64,000 nt of DNA from assembly GCF_001696535.1 (NCBI RefSeq), contig NZ_MBQE01000002.1, positions 310,001 to 374,000 of the forward strand, read 5' to 3'. The translations under genes and the position numbers were made by a program. Positions 23,000-31,009 of this stretch are shown piece by piece (position 1 is the stretch's first letter; every line of letters starts with the position of its first letter). Source of the DNA: Stappia indica (GTDB taxonomy: Bacteria; Pseudomonadota; Alphaproteobacteria; Rhizobiales; Stappiaceae). Below the pieces are notes generated by a model. It worked only from the letters and a program-made list of their open reading frames with translations, made no database searches and was not told the origin of the DNA.

Positions 23000-23210
23000 T
23001 CAGGTCGACCGGCGGTTCGATCGCAAGGAGATTTGACTCCTGGTCTACGTATCTGACGTGCTCCAATGCACGTGCCAAATCGCACTGGAACCTGGGGTTG
23101 CGCCGCAGAAACTCCCAGGCCCAGCCACGCCGTGTCAGCTTGATGGTGTACTCATAGGCATCGCGGTTCTGCCATGCCGGCCATTGAGTCTGGGGGCTCC
23201 GTTCGGACAC
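22959..23210 (-). CDS. DUF6499-domain ORF, N-terminal half of an FseA-like activator
   Basis: 83 residues from GTG 23210, with GGGGGAA 9 nt upstream and only 16 bp after traI. It contains WQNRDAYEYTIKLTRRGWAWEFLRRNPRFQ, the hallmark of the DUF6499 'transcriptional regulator' domain, and ends TRWGLLFRRLPKE. In ICEMlSymR7A the equivalent small ORF (msi172) follows traI2 and is fused to msi171 by a programmed +1 frameshift to give FseA, the activator of excision. Gene order here is the same: traI, DUF6499, DUF2285. Confidence 0.85.
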   Translation of the reverse strand: MSERSPQTQWPAWQNRDAYEYTIKLTRRGWAWEFLRRNPRFQCDLARALEHVRYVDQESNLLAIEPPVDLTRWGLLFRRLPKE

Positions 23211-23226
23211 GACAAGTTCCCCCGGA

Positions 23227-23883
23227 TCAGCGAGAAACGGCCGAGCGTGTCAAGCAGTCTTGCAAGGCCACTGGCCCCCACAATACCGGGCTGCCGATCC
23301 CGCCGTTCCGGCGAACCACTTCGAGGCGCTCGCGAGTAACATCAAGATAGCCGGCCACGGCTTGTGTCTTGCCGATGGTCCGCGGATCGCTGATCCTTTC
23401 CAGCGGCCAGCCGGCCCTGCGCAGGATGCGCTCCATACGCAGGTCGGTCACGGTGACGATGTGGCTGAGTTCGCGGGACACGCCGAATTCGAGCATCCCT
23501 GCGAAAAGCTGATAAGTTCCATGGCCGATACCGCCTGCATACTTCGGCGCCGATGGCGTCAGGTCGAGCGCGAAGCGGCTGCTTTCCCAAATTTTGGGTT
23601 CCTTCGGTGCCGGCCGACCATCTAGCAGGACCGGAAACACCTGGTCCAACATCGTGGGGCCGGTCGAGGGAAGCAGTCGGACGCAACCGTTGACGCGTCC
23701 ATCCACTGCGCGCAGCAGCAGATAGTAGGGCCCCAAGGCATCAAATCTATCGAGCTCGAAGCCGCCGGCGGTCTGGACCTCCCAATCAAGCCGGCCCTTG
23801 AAGACCCGGTGTCGCAGACGGTGCATCTGCCCGATTTCGTCAGCAAATGACTCTCGCCAGCCCGGCCCAATCAGCAGTATCAT
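23227..23883 (-). CDS. traI: Acyl-homoserine-lactone synthase (LuxI/TraI family)
   Basis: 218 residues from ATG 23883, fixed by the strong SD GAGGAGG; the open frame extends 90 codons further but without family similarity. Conserved LuxI residues are visible: MHRLRHRVFKGRLDWEV (Arg, Phe, Trp), FELDRFDALGPYYLL (Asp pair), VNGCVRLLPSTGP and IWESSRFALD. It makes the AHL signal sensed by the TraR-like protein encoded upstream. Position between traR and the FseA-like pair makes it the signal generator of the element's transfer switch. Confidence 0.92.
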   Translation of the reverse strand: MILLIGPGWRESFADEIGQMHRLRHRVFKGRLDWEVQTAGGFELDRFDALGPYYLLLRAVDGRVNGCVRLLPSTGPTMLDQVFPVLLDGRPAPKEPKIWESSRFALDLTPSAPKYAGGIGHGTYQLFAGMLEFGVSRELSHIVTVTDLRMERILRRAGWPLERISDPRTIGKTQAVAGYLDVTRERLEVVRRNGGIGSPVLWGPVALQDCLTRSAVSR

Positions 23884-23978
23884 TACGGTAACCTCCTCGC
23901 AGGAAAGACCCTGCCATTGGAGGCGTTGCGCCGCGGCAAAACAGCCTGTGTAGTAGCACGGGTAAAGGCCGAGTCGGT

Positions 23979-24707
23979 CTAGCGACGAGCGATCCGTCTC
24001 GAGGCTGAGAAGCGTGCCACGGCCTGATTGATCGTGCGCACCCCCAGTTTTTCCTTTGCGTTGTCGAGATGGAAAGCGACCGTACGCCGCCGTATGCCGA
24101 GAATCGTAGCTATGTCGTATGTCGACTTGCCCGCAACGGCCCATTGCAGGCATTCGTATTCACGGGGCGTTAGCCTGATGCCATCAATCGATTGATCATC
24201 GACCGTCGTCCGGCGTACTTCCACATGAAAGCATGTCGCCATCAGTTGCAGCGCCAGCTCATACTTTTCCGCTGCACGCAAAAATGCCGGATTGCGCTCA
24301 TCAGCTGCAAATGTCAGTGCTGCAAAGCCACCGCGAAGATCATGGATCGGGATCGTTAATCCGCTGGCAATGCCGAATTCGGCTGCTTCGTTGAGCATTC
24401 TCTGCTGTGCTTGTGTGGCATTGCCTCCGCAGCACCCATGCCTCCACTGAAACGGGCAACCTCCGCACCGAGCCCTCTGGATTACCGGATCGATCTCGTC
24501 GTACCGGTGACGGAGGTAGTAAGATGTCCAGCCCAAGGGATAGTTCGAGATCAGCCTCGGCTTTTCGGCGGATTTCGCCGGGACGACCAGATACGCAAAC
24601 GTCGGAAGACCAAGGTGTTTCGCCGCGTCTGCCAGTGCGTCGCGGAAATCCACTTCATCTATGCTTTCCGATATGCGCTCCAGAAATGTTTCGAAGACAG
24701 TCTGCAT
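23979..24707 (-). CDS. traR: LuxR-family quorum-sensing regulator (TraR-like)
   Basis: 242 residues. The N-terminal autoinducer-binding domain shows LGWTSYYLRHRYDEIDPVI (Trp, Tyr, Asp of the AHL pocket) and GIASGLTIPIHDLRGGFAALTF; the C-terminal HTH is LTPREYECLQWAVAGKSTYDIATILGIRRRTVAFHL. It should bind AHL and activate tra promoters. A Cys-rich insert (CGGCPFQWRHGCC) in the sensor domain is unusual. Next gene downstream is traI, 95 bp away; upstream, 96 bp away, ends the cargo operon. Confidence 0.9.
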   Translation of the reverse strand: MQTVFETFLERISESIDEVDFRDALADAAKHLGLPTFAYLVVPAKSAEKPRLISNYPLGWTSYYLRHRYDEIDPVIQRARCGGCPFQWRHGCCGGNATQAQQRMLNEAAEFGIASGLTIPIHDLRGGFAALTFAADERNPAFLRAAEKYELALQLMATCFHVEVRRTTVDDQSIDGIRLTPREYECLQWAVAGKSTYDIATILGIRRRTVAFHLDNAKEKLGVRTINQAVARFSASRRIARR

Positions 24708-24803
24708 CGATCCAAATCGGGTGAATCTCGGAAAATCTGAAGCGGGTTATTTCTCTGCATCGAGCATGTGCCTTGCTGCCGCTGATCCGTCGCGAAAGCC
24801 CTA

Positions 24804-26249
24804 TCATGCAGCAGGAACGACATCGCCACGCCAAGCCAGTATAGCCTCCACCGACAGACCGATACCTAGGAGTCTTCTGTCGCTGCCAACGGGACCATCG
24901 AGCTCCATACCAACAGGTAGGCCCTGCTCCGTGGCACCAATGGGAATAGACAAGCCTGGCAGGCCGGCATTGGCACCGGGATCCGTGTTGCGGATATACG
25001 TGTCGAATACTTTGACAGTTCCAACATTGGGAATATCAATCATGCCAAAAGCATCATTGATAGCTTCCATCGCGGGAACAGGAGTTGTTGGAAACAGAAG
25101 AGCATCCAATCGAGCATCGTTGAAGACGCGCTCATAAAGGCCGCAAAGCTGCGGGCGGTAGATGGAGACTGCCGCTTCGTAAGCCTCCCCCAATGCGTCC
25201 CGTAAGATCAAATCGAATGCTGCTTGCACATCAGGATTGACGATCTTTTCGGCGATGTTTGCTAAGGTAATTTCGCCATATCCGTTTTGTGCCAGATATG
25301 CGGGTATGTCGGCGATGGGCTCATGTAGCACCACCGGCGCTGAAATCTTTTCCAGAAGACAGCGCAGTCCCGGAAGATCGACCTCAACAAACGTTACACC
25401 CTGCTCTTTCAATCGATTGCACAGGTCATGGCAAACAGTTTCAACCTTGGGATCGAGAGCATCCCAGAAGCACTTCGGCAGGCCGAGCGTAACCTGCGAA
25501 AGCGGCACTGGCTCCGCGACCTCTCCGCCGCAGATCGCAGCATCAAGCAACGCGAGATCCGCCACCGACGCCGCCATAGGGCCGACCGTATCGTTGGTGT
25601 GGCTTATGGGCAGAACACCATCAGATGGGTAGCGCCTCTGTTCCCCCCCGTCGCCGACGGACGGACGTAAACCCGCAATGCCGCAGAGGGATGCAGGAAT
25701 TCTAATGGATCCGGATGTATCCGTTCCCAGACCCGCCGAGACGATGCCTGCGGCTACCGCGGCAGCCGTTCCACCGGAGGAACCGCCGGTAATTCGCAGC
25801 GGATCGTGGGGATTGCGAGTGGATGTGTACGTCTCGCCAAAATTGGTGTTAGTGATCCCAAACGCCAATTCGTGCAGGTTGGTTTTCCCTATGACAATCG
25901 CGCCGGCTTCCTGGAGGCGGTCGACCACACTTGCGGTGCGGTGCGCCATCAATCCCGCGAGCGACGGTGTTGCGCCTGTCGTGAACCAGCCCTTTACGTC
26001 AATATTGTCCTTTATACAGATAGGAAGCCCCGCGAGCGGTCCCTGCCGCTCGCCCTGTCGGCGCGATTGATCGATAGTCCGCGCCCGTTCCAAAGCTTCT
26101 TCAGCATATACGCCTATGAAGGCGTTCAGGTCTGCATGGGCTTGGACTCTTTCCAAAGCCTCTTTCACCGCTGCTTCGGCGGTCGTTTCGCCCTTGCGTA
26201 ACGATTTCAGGAGTTCGGTCGCACTCCGCGCCATGTGTTTTGGTTTCAT
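24804..26249 (-). CDS. Amidase-signature hydrolase (cargo operon, last gene)
   Basis: 481 residues from ATG 26249, whose A is shared with the TGA of the upstream permease. The triad is visible: Lys in LPICIKDNIDV, cis-Ser in ITGGSSGGTAAAVAAG and nucleophile in [13 protein letters not shown]. Cytosolic amide hydrolysis is expected, probably of a compound brought in by the ABC importer encoded immediately upstream. It differs in sequence from the other cargo amidase at 31010, so two amide bonds or two substrates may be served. Confidence 0.9.
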   Translation of the reverse strand: MKPKHMARSATELLKSLRKGETTAEAAVKEALERVQAHADLNAFIGVYAEEALERARTIDQSRRQGERQGPLAGLPICIKDNIDVKGWFTTGATPSLAGLMAHRTASVVDRLQEAGAIVIGKTNLHELAFGITNTNFGETYTSTRNPHDPLRITGGSSGGTAAAVAAGIVSAGLGTDTSGSIRIPASLCGIAGLRPSVGDGGEQRRYPSDGVLPISHTNDTVGPMAASVADLALLDAAICGGEVAEPVPLSQVTLGLPKCFWDALDPKVETVCHDLCNRLKEQGVTFVEVDLPGLRCLLEKISAPVVLHEPIADIPAYLAQNGYGEITLANIAEKIVNPDVQAAFDLILRDALGEAYEAAVSIYRPQLCGLYERVFNDARLDALLFPTTPVPAMEAINDAFGMIDIPNVGTVKVFDTYIRNTDPGANAGLPGLSIPIGATEQGLPVGMELDGPVGSDRRLLGIGLSVEAILAWRGDVVPAA

Positions 26250-27271
26250 CAGACCGTCTCCCGTCTCGGCAGCGGCACTGCCTGCGCCGTCCGGGCTGTG
26301 CGCCAGCGGACGAGGTCCTCGAACAGCCCCACAATGCCGCGCGGCATCAGAACCACACACACCACCAGAATCAGCCCCATGCCGATATCCCGCATATCGC
26401 CAAGCTCCCGCATGGCCTCCTCCGCGAACATCAACAAAAGCGCCCCGACGATCGGCCCCCAGATTGTCCCGACCCCGCCGACAATGATCATGGAGAGAAG
26501 GAACAGCAAATGCGAGAAGGAGAACACCACCGGCCCCACCGCGCCGGTGTTGACCGCATAGAACGATCCTGCAAGTCCGGTAAAGAACGCCGACAGACCG
26601 AAGATCCACAGCTGGTATTTGAAGCGGTCCATGCCGCGCGCCGCCGCGTAGACCGGGTTGTCGCGCAGGGCCTGAAACGCGAGCCCCATCGGACTGCGGA
26701 TGACGATGATCGAAACGATCATCGCAACCGTCAAAATCGCCAGGCCGACATAGTAGCGACCGACATAAAACCCGGAACCAAGCAGCTCCCGAAAGCCGAG
26801 ATCGCCAAACCTGGAAAATCCACGAACGCCACCCATCAGCGGCATGCAGCCAGACGGCGGGTTGGTGAAACAGTCCGTATCGTTGACGATGGTCAGATAG
26901 AGGACCTGGGCCACGCACAGCGTGAGCAAAGCGACATAGGGGCCACGCAGCTTCAGGCAGGCAAGGCCAAGCGCGACACTGAACAGAACCGCCAACAGGG
27001 CACCTATCGGCATGGCAAGGATCATCGAGGTGCCGAAATAATATCCCAGCATGGCGGTCGTATAGGCGCCAATGGCGAACAGGGCCATCTGAGCCAGGGA
27101 GAAGATACCGCCGATCCCGAAGACGAGGTTCCACTGGACAACGACGGTGGCCCAGATGAAGAAGAATGTCGTCTGCGTAACCGTGTATCTGACATCGGAC
27201 ACGAGCGGCAGAAGCGCTGCAAGACCCGAAAAGAGCAGACACAGAGTTATGTCTCGCTGCCGCGCGGTCAT
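26249..27271 (-). CDS. Branched-chain amino acid/amide-type ABC permease (LivM-like)
   Basis: 340 residues from ATG 27271 in the ATGA overlap with the LivH-like gene. About ten hydrophobic segments; family motifs GIGGIFSLAQMALFAIGAYTT, KLRGPYVALLTLCVAQ, VIRSPMGLAFQALRDNPVYAAARGM and VGGVGTIWGPIVGALLL match LivM. With the LivH-like protein it forms the import channel of the HAAT-type transporter. A Cys-containing loop (NDTDCFTNPPSGCMPLMGG) lies between membrane segments. Confidence 0.9.
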   Translation of the reverse strand: MTARQRDITLCLLFSGLAALLPLVSDVRYTVTQTTFFFIWATVVVQWNLVFGIGGIFSLAQMALFAIGAYTTAMLGYYFGTSMILAMPIGALLAVLFSVALGLACLKLRGPYVALLTLCVAQVLYLTIVNDTDCFTNPPSGCMPLMGGVRGFSRFGDLGFRELLGSGFYVGRYYVGLAILTVAMIVSIIVIRSPMGLAFQALRDNPVYAAARGMDRFKYQLWIFGLSAFFTGLAGSFYAVNTGAVGPVVFSFSHLLFLLSMIIVGGVGTIWGPIVGALLLMFAEEAMRELGDMRDIGMGLILVVCVVLMPRGIVGLFEDLVRWRTARTAQAVPLPRRETV

Positions 27272-28146
27272 AGCCGAACTCCCTGAACGCGGCCGAATAC
27301 GCCTTGCGGTCGGCCGATTAGTACAATGATCACCAGGATGAGCAGGAGTGCGAAGCTGAAACGGACACCAAAAACATACTGGACGATTGCCTCCAGGACG
27401 CCGATGAAAAGCGCCGCCATCACGCTGCCGGGAAGACTCCCCAGCCCGGCAACCACACAGATAATGAACGCCTTGAGCATGGGATCCGCACCCATATTGG
27501 GAAGCAGACTGGAGAGGGAGGAAATCGTTATGCCTGAAACCGCGGCCAGCCCGCCCGAAATTGCCAGAACGAGGGCATAGACATAGCCGATAGGCACCCC
27601 CATCAATTGGGCGGCGTCCCTGTTCTGGGCAGTTGCCCGAATGGCTCTCCCGATCCGTGTTTTCTGGAGGGCAAAGCCCAGCGCCGCCATCAGCAGCATG
27701 GCGATGCCAAGGATCATGAGGTTCTGGTAGGGCAGATGCACGCCAGCCAGGGTCAGCGAACCCGGCATCGAAACCGGCTGCGGCTTGGGTTGTGGCCCGA
27801 AGGTTTCCAGAATGATGCTTTCGAGAATGACACCCACGCCGATCGTGGCAATAAAGATGCGGGTCTCGAAATTGGCGGACCGGAGCATCGGCCGCGCTAC
27901 AATCTGATAGATCAAGACACCGACGGCAGCACAGACGAGCACCGCGAAGACGACCCCGACCGGGGCCGGCAGGCCCATCCCGCCGACAGCGAAATAGGAA
28001 AGATAGCCGCCAAGCGCCAGGATCGCGCCATGGCTCATATTGAGCATGTTCATCGCGCCGAAAACCAGCGCAAGCCCTGCGGTGGATATCGCGTACATGG
28101 CGCCCAACGTGAGGCCGGAAGCGAGAATTTGAAGTATTGTGTCCAT
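27268..28146 (-). CDS. Branched-chain amino acid/amide-type ABC permease (LivH-like)
   Basis: 292 residues from ATG 28146; the open frame extends 25 codons upstream into the ATPase gene but MDTILQILASGLTLGAMYAI is the usual LivH start. Typical motifs are ALVFGAMNMLNMSHGAILALGGY, TIGVGVILESIIL, RATAQNRDAAQLMGVP and VVAGLGSLPGSVMAALFIG. Inner-membrane partner of LivM, overlapping it by 4 nt. Confidence 0.9.
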   Translation of the reverse strand: MDTILQILASGLTLGAMYAISTAGLALVFGAMNMLNMSHGAILALGGYLSYFAVGGMGLPAPVGVVFAVLVCAAVGVLIYQIVARPMLRSANFETRIFIATIGVGVILESIILETFGPQPKPQPVSMPGSLTLAGVHLPYQNLMILGIAMLLMAALGFALQKTRIGRAIRATAQNRDAAQLMGVPIGYVYALVLAISGGLAAVSGITISSLSSLLPNMGADPMLKAFIICVVAGLGSLPGSVMAALFIGVLEAIVQYVFGVRFSFALLLILVIIVLIGRPQGVFGRVQGVRL

Positions 28147-28154
28147 CGGCCCCT

Positions 28155-28868
28155 CTAGGATCCAAGATAGGTTTCGAGCAATTCCGGCCGACCGGACATT
28201 TCCGAACCTTTTCCGTGCCACGCGATGCTGCCGTGGTCGAGAAGATGCACCTCGTCAGCGATATCCGCCGCGCGCATTGCATTCTCCTCGACCAGAATCA
28301 CCGTCCGCCCGGACCCGCGCAGGGTGTCGATCACATCGTAGATCTGATCGATGATGATCGGCGCCAAACCCAGGGAAGGCTCATCCAGCATCAGTATCCG
28401 CCCCGAGGTCATCAGGCCGCGGCCAATGCCGACCATCCGCCTTTCCCCTCCGGACAATGTGCTGGCCGTCTGCTGCTGCCGGTCGCGCAACTTGGGCAGC
28501 AGCGAAAAAACCTCTTCCAGCCGCTGCTTCTCGAGCCGCGCGGCGGCGGGCAGATAACTGCCCATGCGGAGGTTCTCCAGGACGGTCATGTCGGGGAAGA
28601 GGAGATCTCCCTGCGGGACATGAACGATGCCGCTGGCGACGATCGCGTCCGGTCGGAGAGGATCGATACGGGTTCCGGCGAGAGTGATCTGTCCGGCCGT
28701 GATCGGCACAAGGCCGGAAATCGCGCGCAGCAGCGTTGTCTTGCCATGGCCGTTCGGTCCGATCAGCGCCGCAAGCGTTCCCTCCGTGATCTCGAGCGAG
28801 AGATCGCGCAGAACGACTTGCGCGCCATAGCCGGCGGTAAGGTTTCGGATCGAGAGTTCAGCCGACAT
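28155..28868 (-). CDS. ABC transporter ATPase (LivF-like)
   Basis: 237 residues from ATG 28868, preferred over ATG 28877 because GGGGAT sits 8 nt before it. Motifs: Walker A IGPNGHGKTTLL, Q-loop VPQGDLLFPDMTV, signature LSGGERRMVGIGRGLM, Walker B ILMLDEPSLGLAP, and VEENAMRAADIADEVHLLDHG, characteristic of LivF. It overlaps the LivG-like gene by 11 nt. Confidence 0.92.
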   Translation of the reverse strand: MSAELSIRNLTAGYGAQVVLRDLSLEITEGTLAALIGPNGHGKTTLLRAISGLVPITAGQITLAGTRIDPLRPDAIVASGIVHVPQGDLLFPDMTVLENLRMGSYLPAAARLEKQRLEEVFSLLPKLRDRQQQTASTLSGGERRMVGIGRGLMTSGRILMLDEPSLGLAPIIIDQIYDVIDTLRGSGRTVILVEENAMRAADIADEVHLLDHGSIAWHGKGSEMSGRPELLETYLGS

Positions 28869-29664
28869 GTTGCGCATCCCCAGCGGTTAACGCGGCGACA
28901 TATTCACCGGCACCCTTGCCCAGATAGACGTCCACAACGTCGCGGTCATTGGCGAGCCCCGCGGCCGGGCCTTCGTAAAGCTTCCGGCCGTGATGCAGGA
29001 TCAGCACCCGCGTGGAGAGCTGGACCAGAAACCGCATGACATGCTCGATCAACAGAACCGTCACGCCCGTTGCCGCGACCCTTCTGACAATCTCTGCCAC
29101 ATGATCGATTTCCTTATGCGTGAGCCCGCCAACCGGCTCGTCGAGCAGCAGCAGCCTTGGCTTCATCACCAGGGCGCTCGCAAGCATCAGAAGCTTGCGG
29201 TCCAGCACGGGCAGCGTCGCCGTCAGACAGTCGTCGCTCCCCGCCAGCCCGACATCGCGCAGCGCCGCATCGACCGCTTCCTCGACCGCAGGCTCCATGC
29301 TGATACCCGGGACAACGCGGTTGCGGCGGCCGTAATAGGCCGCCACGCGCACGTTGTCGCGGACACTGAGGCTATCGAAGCCCGTGTTCAGCTGGAAAAC
29401 CCGCGCCATGCCCGCATGGCACATCTGCACGGGCGAACAGCGTGTCACATCCCGTCCTTCGAGCAGGATCTGGCCGCTTGTGGCTGTGTTATGTCCCGAG
29501 ATGACCTCGAACAAGGTGGTCTTTCCGGCGCCGTTTGGGCCGCCGATGCCGAGGATTTCCCCGGCAGGAAGATCGAAGCTCAAATCGTCAATGGCAACCA
29601 GCGAGCCAAACTGCTTTGTGACATTTCGACAGGACAATAGAGGGGGCGAGATACTCGCAGACAT
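28858..29664 (-). CDS. ABC transporter ATPase (LivG-like) with degenerate signature motif
   Basis: 268 residues. Walker A GGPNGAGKTTLF, Q-loop VFQLNTGFDSLSV and Walker B RLLLLDEPVGGL are intact, but the LSGGQ-type signature is replaced by TLPVLDRKLLMLASAL. Degenerate signatures occur in some LivG-like proteins, in which the partner LivF supplies the working composite site, so the gene need not be dead. It pairs with LivF to power the LivHM channel. Confidence 0.88.
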   Translation of the reverse strand: MSASISPPLLSCRNVTKQFGSLVAIDDLSFDLPAGEILGIGGPNGAGKTTLFEVISGHNTATSGQILLEGRDVTRCSPVQMCHAGMARVFQLNTGFDSLSVRDNVRVAAYYGRRNRVVPGISMEPAVEEAVDAALRDVGLAGSDDCLTATLPVLDRKLLMLASALVMKPRLLLLDEPVGGLTHKEIDHVAEIVRRVAATGVTVLLIEHVMRFLVQLSTRVLILHHGRKLYEGPAAGLANDRDVVDVYLGKGAGEYVAALTAGDAQHVG

Positions 29665-29673
29665 CGCCCGACC

Positions 29674-30978
29674 TCACCCATTCATCCAAGGCGGCAGCTT
29701 GAAAGCCGCTTTCCCGTAAGGCCATGGTGCAATAAGGTCGGGTTCCCTCGTGTAGTCCTGTATTTGCAGGAACTGGTGCGGCATTCCAAGAGAGGGGTCG
29801 TCGACGCCGCCTGGATACGAATAGACATCCTGGCCGGCGGGAGTAAAACGCGTTGTTCCGCCCACGCCCCTGAAGATCAGCGAACGGATCCGATCAGCCA
29901 CTTTCCGGTTCTGCGCGTCGTTTCCAGGTTCGCCGGACCCACCCGCAAGTGCAGCAGCTGTCGCCCAGATCCAAGCGCCATTATACGACTGCATTCCAGA
30001 GTTGTGTCCGGCGTCAGCGCCGAAGCGCTCCTTGTAGTGCCGTTCAAACTCTAACCCTATCTCATCCTGGAGGGCGCCAATTACCGTGGAAAACACGACG
30101 CCGTTCGCTGCCTCTCCGGCAATGTCCCGGAAGGATTTCACCGAAGGTCCGTACTGCATATAGACGAGACTCGGGGTGGGATTGTTCATGAATTGAATCA
30201 TGAACTGCGCCAAGTCCGCCGGGAAGTAGTGGGTGACAACTATGACGGCGGGCGGATCTTGACGGATTTTTGCAAGAGTTGGTCCCCACTCGGAAATGGG
30301 CACATTGACCGTTTCATAAAGACTGACATCCCAGCCAAATTCCGCAGCGCCGTCGCGAACGGTATTGGCTATGTTCGAAGCGTACGTTCCTGCCGACAGG
30401 ATGATCGCCATCTTGTTGTTGGGACGGCTGAAAGAACGGTCGTCCTCAAGACTCTTGAGGAACTTGAGAAGGCCGGTGCCGTACCAAATTTCTGCCGGGT
30501 CGGTCTGAAACGAACCGAAATAGCGTTGCGGATCGGACTCCACGAGCGCCCCGTGTCCACGCGAGGTGTCGTTGTGCATATAGATAATCCCCGCATCCGC
30601 GATGACGTCCTGGACGGCAGAGCCGGAACCGAGGTTGTAGCCATTTATCACGGCGTGTACGGCATACCGATCGATCAGTCGCTGTACGGCCTGAACGTTG
30701 GTGGCATCCCCCATCTGCTTAGTGTCTTCGAAGTAGGGCTCCAAGGGGCGGCCCAGCACGCCGCCCAAGGCATTGATCTCCTCGCATGCGAGGATGAGCC
30801 CGTTCCGGAACTCGACACCATCCGCGGCCGCAAAGTCTGTCAGCGGCGCGGCCTGACCAATGGGGATCGGCTCACCGCTCGCGTACGCAGTACCGTTCGC
30901 GCCAACCAATAGACCGGCGCTGCCCGCAAGCAGAGCAGAGCCTTTGAAGAAATTCCGACGATTAATTTGACTGTCCAT
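29674..30978 (-). CDS. ABC transporter substrate-binding protein (Peripla_BP_6, amide/branched-chain type), Tat signal
   Basis: 434 residues. The N-terminus NRRNFFKGSALLAGSAGLLVG is a twin-arginine-type export signal ending near TAYASG. The mature part is a Leu/Ile/Val-binding-type fold: PIGQAAPLTDFAAADG, NGLILACEEINALGGVLG and NKMAIILSAGTYASNIANTV. It resembles receptors for urea and short amides more than LivJ (inference). Tat export implies folding before secretion. It is the receptor of the LivGFHM-like importer encoded downstream. Confidence 0.87.
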   Translation of the reverse strand: MDSQINRRNFFKGSALLAGSAGLLVGANGTAYASGEPIPIGQAAPLTDFAAADGVEFRNGLILACEEINALGGVLGRPLEPYFEDTKQMGDATNVQAVQRLIDRYAVHAVINGYNLGSGSAVQDVIADAGIIYMHNDTSRGHGALVESDPQRYFGSFQTDPAEIWYGTGLLKFLKSLEDDRSFSRPNNKMAIILSAGTYASNIANTVRDGAAEFGWDVSLYETVNVPISEWGPTLAKIRQDPPAVIVVTHYFPADLAQFMIQFMNNPTPSLVYMQYGPSVKSFRDIAGEAANGVVFSTVIGALQDEIGLEFERHYKERFGADAGHNSGMQSYNGAWIWATAAALAGGSGEPGNDAQNRKVADRIRSLIFRGVGGTTRFTPAGQDVYSYPGGVDDPSLGMPHQFLQIQDYTREPDLIAPWPYGKAAFKLPPWMNG

Positions 30979-31009
30979 GGTTTCCTCCTCCAGTCGCTAG
31001 AAATTCTGG

